From Ectobius pallidus (lineage: Eukaryota > Arthropoda > Insecta > Blattodea > Ectobiidae), in assembly GCA_964059195.1 (NCBI GenBank), contig CAXKWD010000006.1:173412825-173476824 (forward strand): DNA of 64,000 nt, in the 5' to 3' direction. This document shows positions 56,212 to 64,000 of the stretch, in pieces. The notes under the pieces are model-generated. The model saw nothing but the letters and a program-made list of their open reading frames with translations, was not told the DNA's origin and made no database searches. How positions within the stretch are numbered: position 1 is the first letter of the stretch; every line of letters begins with the position of its first letter. The translations under genes and the position numbers were made by a program.

Positions 56212-56301
56212 AGAGTCAGGTAGACTGATGTAACAAAGTGCCAGAATGCTTTTGTTTAATCAGTGATAACTGCAATTATGATACGTGGAAAATAAGTTAT
56301 T

Positions 56302-56880
56302 ACTTCCTCTGCCCGTACCATAGGTACTATAGGTAGAGGAAGTATTGTTTTCGACCCTAAAATTCGAAGTTGAGTTTTTAGCATATATACACGTTTCAAG
56401 GCCCCCTGAATCCAAAAATATTATTTTTGGAAACATGTCTGTGTGTGTGTCTGTGTGTCTGTCTGTGTGGAACTTTGTGAACAGGCTAGCTCCGAAACGG
56501 AGAATCGTATGAAAACAAAATTTCGTATCTGGGTCAGGTACCTTCTGAAGATGTGATTCGAAGATTGGCGACAAATTTCTCTTATTTCTAAGGGGACTTT
56601 ACATGAAGAAATTTTCGTTTTTCGCGATTTTCTCGAAAACGGCTCTAACGATTTTCTTTAAAATTTGCACATGTGTTACTTTTACTGAGAGCTAAAACTT
56701 TTATTTGAAACTTTTTTTCGAAAAAAGTCTCTGAGGGTAGTTACAAGATACCCACTGTTCAGCCACTGTTTGTAGAAATTTTGTCTTGCGTGATGAACAA
56801 CTGAATACGCGCTCTTTCACGGCCTCTTATTCTACCATTTGGGCAGAGGAAGTTATGTGACTTTCACATCAGATTTTTTT
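56302..56880 (+). mobile_element. Family B element inside family A
   Basis: ACTTCCTCTGCCCGTACC at 56302, GTGT/CTGT tract, one monomer, then a deletion joining TATTCTACC to ATTTGGGCAGAGGAAGT, hairpin TGTGACTTTCACA and T-run. Host A sequence continues on both sides (AAAATAAGTTAT | TTGTTATCGATTTCCG). Inserted in a T-rich site. Confidence 0.85.
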
Positions 56881-56953
56881 TGTTATCGATTTCCGATTTA
56901 AGCTCCAGATCGATTCATTAAGCAGGGCTTACGGAATAACAAAGGTCTAGTTT

Positions 56954-57133
56954 TTTAATCAGATTAAAATCGTCCAGCATCAGCAGAACTGTACATATTT
57001 CTGATATCTTGACATTCGCACACTAACATAATAAACAAAAAATGTCAAAGTGGCCGGTTACGTGATTTGAAGCAGCGACCTCCAGATTGCGAGTCCAAGT
57101 CGTTCCCATCTCGACCATCTCACTCAGTTTAAC
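56954..57133 (-). mobile_element. SINE in family A at the shared site
   Basis: Minus strand: GTGGTCGAG-like A box (GAGATGGTCGAGATGGGAAC), decayed B box, tail GTGCGAATGTCAAGATATCA, A-run. Flanks GGTCTAGTTT on both sides. Same target and same TSD as the SINE at 42616. Confidence 0.83.
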
Positions 57134-57489
57134 GGTCTAGTTTGATAAGCGTATGTGAAGGAATAGTGTTATTTGTCATAGCTAACCGTATTGCAATTTC
57201 CAAAGCCGTATATGAACACTGTAAAACAACATGTTGTCATGATAACTGGTTTGCATTATTTTCTTAAATTCTTTCCAATATATTACCCGAAAATAGGCTA
57301 AAAATTGGGCATTACTCCGATACCTGTCAACCGATTTGGTCAAAAATCAATAGGCTTCTTCCCATGGACGTTATAAATGCGTATACCAAGTTTCATGAAA
57401 ATCCGATAGAAGTGTTTTGAGTTATCGCGGTGTACAGACACATGGACAGACGGACAGACATTTTCCCGGTCCGCACACAATCTCATAAG

Positions 57490-58324
57490 TATGGACCGGA
57501 TTTTTAGGTTTTTACCTATTTTTTCCCTTACTTCCAAAACAAAAAGCGCTCATACACTTTTTCGAATCATGTCCATACGATTCACCCACATTAATTCTGT
57601 GGCACCTAAAAATACCTAAATGGGGTATAAAAACCTAAATATACCTAAACGGGATATAAAACCTAAAATATCTAATTTAGGCTACTTTTTTGTATTTTTT
57701 GTTTGTCAGTTGAGAAATCGATATTTTGCGGAGAGACAAAACTTAGTCGGGTTGAAATTAATACCCCCAGCGTTTCGTTCAACCCAATGTCGTCTAGGAT
57801 GGACAGTAACAAGAGACGAAGTGTAAGAGTACCGGCGTATTCCTTTTAAATAATCGTACGAACAACCATTGTTGCCGTGTGTGACAAGGATATAGATTTC
57901 TTTTTTAAAGCGGTTGTTTGTCTTTAGTACTTCCCTGTTATTCATACTGAGTGGTCACACTGTGAGTTTTAAGAAGACGTGTTAATTATGCCGAAACAAA
58001 TGAAATCGAGTTTATTACGGCAGTAGATTGGCGACGACCTGAATTTCTTCTTCTTTTTCTTCTTCTGAGATTATTTTATGACGTTGCACCCCGCGGGTTT
58101 CTACGTCTGCTCTGATGTTTTCCAAGTTACTCCTGCTGTATATGACAGACGTTGTCATTCAATGCAACTCACAGTTGAGAATCTTGAAAGATATTTAGTG
58201 ATATAGGCCTACTGTAATTATTCTACTCGAAAACGATATTTTGGACAAAAAACCTAAAAAAAATTATTTCACCTAATGGAAAACCTAAAACAGTGTTTTT
58301 AAAAACCTAAAAATCCGGTCCCTA
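57490..58324. mobile_element. hAT element with TSD CTCATAAG
   Basis: TIRs TATGGACCGGATTTTTAGG / CCTAAAAATCCGGTCCCTA. The left TSD CTCATAAG lies at 57482-57489. The right copy is CTCA at 58325-58328 completed by CTCATAAG at 58708-58715 once the second hAT is removed. Interior reiterates ACCTAAAA. Reading frames inside have no hAT transposase. Confidence 0.9.
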
Positions 58325-58328
58325 CTCA

Positions 58329-58703
58329 CATAGGCGTAACCAGGCCGGCCATATGGGGGGGTTATAACATCCGCGGGGTCTGGCGAGTATGGAAGGAGCC
58401 GGGGGCCCGGGGGCCCTCCCCCGGAAAATTTTTAAAATTAAGATGCAAAATAACGAGTTTTAAGCTTCCGGGGGTTCTCCCACGGAAAATTTTAAAAATT
58501 AAGACGCAAAATAACGAGTTTTAAGCTTCCCACGCTTTATACTTGTATTAAGCAATTTATGGGCAGACTTAAAAAAATTATACAATTTTCCTTTTTTTAA
58601 TCAATGGGGGGGGGGGGTTCAAACCCCCAAACCCCCCCCCCCCCACCCTCGGTACGCCTATGCTTTACATGTAATAACAAATATTGTACTCGTTACGCCT
58701 ATG
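58329..58703. mobile_element. hAT element with TSD CCTACTCA, nested
   Basis: Termini CATAGGCGTAACC / CGTTACGCCTATG; exact CCTACTCA at 58321-58328 and 58704-58711, spanning the right edge of the previous hAT. Interior has G- and C-homopolymers (58606-58644) and a GGGGTTCTCCC..GGAAAATTTT duplication. A second, inner CGGTACGCCTATG near 58651 hints at an internal end duplication. Confidence 0.92.
58606..58650. repeat. Poly-G / poly-C inverted homopolymers
   Basis: GGGGGGGGGGGG, then TTCAAACCCCCAAA, then about 14 C. This could form a stable hairpin and is prone to sequencing error. Confidence 0.85.
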
Positions 58704-58861
58704 CCTACTCATAAGTTCCATACTGGCACTTAATAGCCAGGGCTCGCATTTTGAAGTCCTAAAAACACTTGAAAATGAGCTATAAAATGACAGTAGAAAT
58801 ACAAAAGAACGACTGCAATTGGAGCAGAAAATTCATACAAAATCGACTTCATCTTCATTTT

Positions 58862-59235
58862 GACAATCACTCTACTTGAAGATGATTTCATCTTCGCGAT
58901 TTTCTCGAAAATGGCTTTAAAGATTTTGTTTGAATTTTCTGCACGAATTGCATATTACAAAAGTCTAAAGCTTTTTTTGAAACACTTTTCCCAATAAATT
59001 CTCTTAAGTGGTTGAAATCTATTTCTACAGAGAGGGTATCGAAAAGCTTGTGCCACGGTACGATAAATGCCTTAATGGCAATTATGTAGGAAAATAGCAC
59101 AAGAGTGAGCCTTCAAAATGTATGGAATAAAACTTTCTTTTTCACTTTTTTTTTATTTCGAAAGTCTGTTACTTTCTGGACAGCCCTCGTACTAAGAGGC
59201 AAAGCTTTTGTTTGGACAGAGGAAGTTATGTATAA
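58862..59235 (+). mobile_element. Diverged family B fragment holding a mariner tail
   Basis: CGCGATTTTCTCGAAAATGG and TTTTGAAACACTTTTCCC are B monomer; TTGGACAGAGGAAGTTATG is the B 3' end. Between them, 59025-59190 encodes IEKLVPRYDKCLN then NYVGK-stop, a mariner C-terminus, followed by the mariner 3' end. Confidence 0.65.
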
Positions 59236-59245
59236 GATTTAAGAT

Positions 59246-59898
59246 AGATTTCGAAGAAAAATCTACCTATTGCAATCGATACCATGCCATGACTTTCGAA
59301 AAACTATTTCATATCTTTACGTTTCATGCCTCCCTAAGTACGAAACCACCGCCCGTTCAAAAAAGAAATTTGTGATATTTACATGTATCTTTACACGCTA
59401 GCGGCCGTAATTTTGAAGATATTTGAATCAAATTTTATTATGTTATTTCTAGGCCCAATAGTTGGGACAAGTTCGTTAATGAGCAAAATTGGCCCAAGGG
59501 GGGGGGGTCGGGGGAGAGGGTTGAAATTTTAAAACATTTATATCTCGGCCCCTATGAAGTATAGAGGGAAACTTTGTTTGAATAAATTAGAGTACTCGCT
59601 ATGGAGTTCACAGTGACACCAACGATTCGGGGGTTTTGGGGGTACGAGTGGGGGTGGGGGGATGGAAATTTGATATTTTTGAAACCACGTCTTGGGGGTA
59701 TCGTTGAAAAGCTCTTGATGAATACTCTACAAATCAATAACTAGTTTCTCGATAGCTCTCATATAAGGCGAGATTTTAATGATTGAAAAGGTGCTCTTTC
59801 CTCTTTTTTGTAGTTATTATTGCGGGTTTGTCATACCAAGGCTAAAGAAGCACTTCGAAATCTACTTCAGCCTGTAAGCCTGCCTAAAGGGATTTTTT
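59246..59898 (+). mobile_element. Family G dispersed repeat, copy 2
   Basis: Starts AGATTTCGAAGAAAAATCTACC; the inverse CTTCGAAATCT lies at about 59852-59862, followed by about 30 bp and TTTTTT. Colinear with 5031-5797. Minus-strand frame at 59552-59737 is the same shadow as at 5395-5595. Confidence 0.75.
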
Positions 59899-60517
59899 GT
59901 CTTGGTATCACCCTCTTACATTGAAGTTTTCCGGTGTTAAACGCTAAGGAATTGAATCACGTTTGCCAACCTGATCCAATTAGTCCGGCAAGCAAACACT
60001 CATAGTGGCAATTATTTCGCAAATACACACCTGTCTAAACGAAAACACGTGTAAACACTCCGGGAGAAACCAGGAACACATCACTTTAATCGCTACCATT
60101 TTTTTCCTGGCAAAAGCTTTCTCTTTCCTCGAGTTTTGTGCAATGCAAAGGAGCACCACGCGCCCTAAACACAATAGACTCTTAATGAGTGTGTTATTGT
60201 ATTTTAAACAAATGATAGTGTTCATTATGAAGAATTATAAAATCACGACCTTCATGAAGCATAAAAATTAATAGATAATAATGTATACCTAGGTATATTT
60301 TAATTAAGTATTAAAACAAAATGTTTCATGGCCAGATGATGCAATGTTCCCGGAGTATCCGGGATTCGAGAGGCTCTGGCTGTCTGTGGAATTGAGTTGG
60401 GAGGGCCCAGGTAAAATAAGCTGTGATTGGCACGCCTGGAAGATAACGGGGCTTGAAGGAGCCTCTCTGATAACGGTATTTTGCTCTTTAGTATACTAAA
60501 AAAGTATCCATTATTTT
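59899..60517. other. Unassigned stretch
   Basis: Overlapping open frames on both strands at 59980-60271, no domain. TTCCCGGAGTATCCGGGATT at about 60347 is a short hairpin. Confidence 0.45.
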
Positions 60518-60931
60518 TAGGGATGGGTCCTCGATACTTTCGATACCTCGATACTCTCGATACTTGCATGGTATCGGCACCGAACGATACTTCAGAAAAC
60601 TCGCTCGATACTTTTTCGATACTTTTGTAATTCTGCAATTAAGTGAGAATGCTAGTATTTTTAACAAAAACTTGTAAGTGGACTGTTTAAAAAACTAATT
60701 TTAGTTTTAATGTAGACTTTAAAAATAATTATAGGCTACTGATGATATTAAATTTTGTCTCATTAAATATGCAGACTTAATTAATTTCGTTGGTACTACA
60801 CAGTTCTCTCAAATTTTAATTTTTAATGTACCTATTTATTTAAACTGGAAATGTTGAAGGTATCGAGTATCGAGGAACAAATAGTGTATCGGTATCGAGT
60901 ATCGAGAAAATCTGGTATCGACCCATCCCTA
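60518..60931. mobile_element. hAT MITE with TSD ATTATTTT
   Basis: TIRs TAGGGATGGGTC / GACCCATCCCTA, exact ATTATTTT at 60510-60517 and 60932-60939. Subterminal arrays of TCGATACT / AGTATCGAG on both sides, the same design as the CAAGACC element. No transposase. Confidence 0.93.
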
Positions 60932-60939
60932 ATTATTTT

Positions 60940-61496
60940 TATTTTATTTTGCATTTTTATGATATTTAAAATTTTCATGTATCTCAGGAATTTTTTTTAT
61001 AAAATTTGGCACACCTGTTTCTTGAAACAGCTTGCACAACATTTACGTGCAACAGAATTTTGGTGTAAAGAATATAAACAATTTTATGAATGAAAGATCA
61101 TGGAAAACTAAAAAAATTATCAAATTCAAAAAATCACAGAAAATAATTGAAACACTGTGACAGAAAGTTACTGCACTTAAATGTGTCCCTATTAGTGCAG
61201 AACATTTTTCTGTGAAGAGTTTTGAACATTTTTATTTGGATGTAGGAAAAATGTGTACCGAAAAATAGGAATGCGAAAAAATTAAAAAATTTCACTACAC
61301 CATTAATAACTCATTAAAAATTTTGTACAAATTTCCAAAAGCAGAGAAAATCTCCCTGAATAAGTGTTTGAAATTTCAGTGTGATGTGTCCGAAAATGTA
61401 GGAGATATGGAATTGCAAATATGTCAGTGTAAATCTCCCACCGTCTTTCCTTAAACATTGTTTAATGTAAACAGATTAATATATTTTTATACGTTA
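60940..61496. other. Unassigned AT-rich spacer
   Basis: No gene recognised. Confidence 0.5.
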
Positions 61497-62365
61497 CTAG
61501 CTTAAAAGACCCGGCGTCGCCCGGGTTTTGTATTTTGTAATTGGAAATTAGCTTATGAAGGATTTTCAATTTTAAATTCTAGGTCCTTATATAGGCATTT
61601 ATAATTTGAAATAGGAAGAACGACTTATTACACTCAAACTATTCCCTCAGAAAACGCTTGATATAGTTTTTTATGGCTCATAGAGGATCTAGAATTTTGC
61701 ATCCCATCGCTTGTACAGTGCACAGCAAGCCTGGTAGAGGTTTAAATAAGAAGAAACAGAAATTCCTGTAACATAAAATTGTAATATCGAGGCGGGAAAT
61801 TTCCCACTCTTATGTTACCATAAAGTCTTTTTGGGTATGAAATTAAACAGAAAGCATTATCACTTTCATACTTTTCTCTCCAAAAACCTGCGATATAATA
61901 TAATAATATACACATTACCATACCTCGTTTTGTTTTCTCTATGTCCAGGGTAGAGAAAGTTATGTGATTCCATTATTTTAGTGGATTTCATTCTGTAATA
62001 TTTATTTATAACATGAATTATTTTGATAACTTCTCTTATTTGTCAAAAGTGCATTTCAATTGTTTTTTCCAAGCCCATCATATACCATTTGGCAACAATA
62101 TATTCTGTGATTTGGAATTGATCATTCTATTTAAAAAGGGATTAAGTATTTTCAAAAACATTTAATTTTTGGCATTTAGAATCAGAATTTTTCAAAATCC
62201 TTTCTTAGTGAGCACCTACATTATGAAAGGAAGGTACTGCCAAAATTCCAAGTCTCTACCTGTTATAGTTTAGGCTGTACGTTGATTCCTGTCATTCAGT
62301 CAATCAGTCAGTCAGTCATTCATTCATTCAGTCAGTCAGGACAAAGCCTTTTATATATATAGAGA
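61497..62365 (-). mobile_element. Complete type C Helitron, 869 bp
   Basis: On the minus strand it begins TCTCTATATATATAAAAGG (after A, 62366) with CTGACTGA repeats and ends in the hairpin CCCGGGCGACGCCGGG, then TCTTTTAAGCTAG before T (61496). A|T insertion, no TSD, no Rep/Helicase: non-autonomous. It serves as reference for the copies at 7301, 19520 and 40491. Confidence 0.9.
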
Positions 62366-63029
62366 TAGTCCTACGATTGATAAGGGTATTCTTAGAATTG
62401 CATTTTAGTCATGGCCTTCTACTTAAATGAAATTTATAACAAACGAAATGGATTACAGCAGGCATTGGTTGTTGTCACCATAGCAACAGACGATTGTATG
62501 GTTGTAATTCAGTCATGGCCCTCTAATTAAATTAGATTGCAGGAACAATAATAGAAGATTGCCTCAAGACAGTTAACTCAAAAGAGGAAGTGACAATAAA
62601 CATGTAATCTAGGCGTGATTTCTACCCATATGTGGCATCTGTTTCTATCATTTTATGCTATTAATACTTAGGTAGATAAGGAATATCTGCCATGTAACAC
62701 AGAAGTGATGTGAAGTTAAACATAGATGGTCATGACAGCAAAGAGAAGGTGCGATGACATAACCACAACTTGGCTTGACCTGTGGAAAGCATAAACTCAT
62801 CTGAAATTTATGTTCTTGATATCCCCACGCAATATTTACCTCACCATTGTACTGCATGACCAAGAGAGGAGCCGTAGGCCTATCAGATAAATTTCAAATA
62901 ATTTATTTTTAGAAATTTAAGTTATATCACTATGAAACGCAACTATTATGAATCTCTTAACTGAAGCGTCTATTTTCCAAGTTGCCTAAGTCCAAAAAAT
63001 TCTGTTTTGAGACTTCAACACATCCCAGC
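62366..63029. other. Unassigned stretch
   Basis: No gene or repeat recognised. Confidence 0.5.
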
Positions 63030-63360
63030 AAAGTCTCCTACAAAAGTTCGCCTAGCAGATGTTTCAGAATCCACCCTACAGCCCGACCTCGCTCCCAGTG
63101 ATTTCCATCTTTTCCCACAGCTCAATAAATGACCAAGAATGACAGAGAAGCGGAGTTGGTTGTCACACAGTGGTCTAGGCAGATGTCTACTACTCAAGTG
63201 TTCAAAAAGTTGGTCCCACGGTATGACAAATGTTTCAATTCCGGTGGCGAGTATGTTGAAAAATAGCTGAACACTTGCTGTGTCTGTTGTAATAAATATT
63301 TCCACGCCATTTTGTTTTGTTTCTGTAAACGGGCCAAGGGAAACTTACTCTGTGGAAGGC
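63030..63360 (+). pseudogene. mariner transposase 3' tail
   Basis: TLQPDLAPSDFHLFPQLNK (63072-63128) matches the conserved mariner PYSPDLAPSDFHLF block, followed by a stop and shifted VPRYDKCFNSGGEYVEK-type end and 3' tail. The terminal bases are cut by the foldback at 63365. Confidence 0.8.
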
Positions 63361-63364
63361 CCTA

Positions 63365-63936
63365 TACCCTTAGCAACCAGGGAAGGCGGTTGAGGCCAGG
63401 TAGATTCCTTCACCCACAGGCACCCTCACATTTACAAGGGCAGGAGATTTAGGACCAACCGTAATTTCCTCCCCGTGAGTCACCTAGTCTACTTCAATCA
63501 ATCAATCTTAGATTTTTTTAATCTGTCATTTTATCTTAAAATGTTTGTTATATATCAATTCTACACATAATTACAAGAAAAATGACACCAAACAATATAT
63601 AATTTACTTTAACAGGAACATTTATAACAAATACATAAATAAAAGTTACGAGAAAACAGCTTTCAAGTCCTATGTTCCTATTAAAGTAAATTATACATTG
63701 TTTGGTGTCATTTTTCTTGTAATTATGTGTAGAGTTGATATATAACAAACATTTTAAGATAAAATGACATATTAAAAAAATCTAAGATTGATTGATTGAT
63801 TGATTGAAGTACACTAGGTGACTCACGGGGAGGAAATTACGGTTGGTCCTAAATCTCCTGCCCTTGTAAATGGGAGGGTGCCTGTGGGTGAAGGAATCAA
63901 CCTGGCCTCAACCGCCTTCCCTGGTTGCTAAGGGTA
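63365..63936. mobile_element. 572-bp foldback element at a TA site
   Basis: Arms of about 250 bp: TACCCTTAGCAACCAGGGAA at the left, inverse ending GGTTGCTAAGGGTA at 63936. TA on both sides. The arms include TTGATTGATTGATTGA / TCAATCAATCAATC tracts that differ in repeat number. Two mirror-image 66-aa frames (63545-63748) arise from the palindrome. Confidence 0.88.
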
Positions 63937-64000
63937 TAGTACAAACATAATTAATTCAGAGTGTATTCGGTGAAATCATTTATTTATATGGTTTATTAAT

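Larger units (their letters stand above)
56212..58735 (-). mobile_element. Family A element hosting four nested insertions
   Basis: A backbone on the minus strand: 5' end at 58735 (AAGTGCCAGTATGGAAC), one monomer (57290-57430), SINE site, 3' end at 56212 (AAGCATTCTGGCACTTTG, TACCTGACT). Embedded are a family B copy, a SINE, a hAT, and a second hAT in the first one's right edge. Each is listed separately. Confidence 0.85.

Noticed and set aside
63545..63748. Two nearly identical 66-aa frames on opposite strands
   Set aside because: Automatic consequence of the palindromic foldback.
1..64000. A previously undescribed cellular or defence system
   Set aside because: No gene clusters, operons or multi-domain proteins are present; everything supportable is transposon-derived or unassigned non-coding DNA.

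Overview
The window reads as intergenic or intronic DNA from a large, AT-rich, repeat-laden animal genome, most likely an insect. A cockroach- or termite-type (polyneopteran) genome is my best guess. That guess rests on the repeat mix (RTE-type LINE ends, several tRNA-derived SINEs, many mariner tails, Helitrons, hAT elements) and on a strikingly common TAGGCCTA octamer; it is inference, not proof. I find no bacterial-style gene organisation, no rRNA, no intact tRNA gene and no CRISPR array. The only protein-coding traces outside obvious transposase or RT debris are two small THAP-domain reading frames, at 14.2-14.7 kb and 28.57-28.67 kb.

The structure is a deep stack of nested transposons, many datable by intact target-site duplications (TSDs) or empty-site comparisons. 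0-8 kb: copies of a repeat I call family B, a TAA-flanked foldback MITE, the first copy of family G, and a Helitron 5' end split by a hAT. 8-15 kb: a TIR element split by another repeat (family D), a mariner tail, a Helitron 3' end, a family A copy, a 1.2-kb hAT with an 8-bp TSD, a SINE and a THAP gene or pseudogene. 15-27 kb: family A copies, an RTE LINE interrupted by a 2.37-kb hAT and a Helitron, further hATs, foldbacks, and an RTE fragment whose YADD motif has become YADA. 27-36 kb: a 1.12-kb element with 29-bp perfect TIRs that retains a THAP first exon (P-element-like), mariner tails split by a B copy, and a head-to-tail array of three A copies carrying a 935-bp foldback. 36-48 kb: SINEs, a Jockey-like LINE broken by a hAT, and a Helitron inserted inside a related Helitron. 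48-64 kb: a tandem duplication, a long-TIR element, mariner pieces, a five-layer nest at 56.2-58.7 kb, the second G copy, a Helitron and a terminal foldback.

Families A and B (and more weakly G) share an architecture: a 5'-terminal inverted repeat, its partner set about 25-35 bp inside the 3' end, a short 3' stem-loop, a T-rich end, a CTGT-type microsatellite and a variable number of internal tandem monomers. This matches what is described for Helentron-associated non-autonomous elements (HINEs, such as Drosophila DINE-1). I consider this the most informative signal in the window. I see no evidence for a novel cellular system; what may be undescribed is the set of transposon families and their insertion order.
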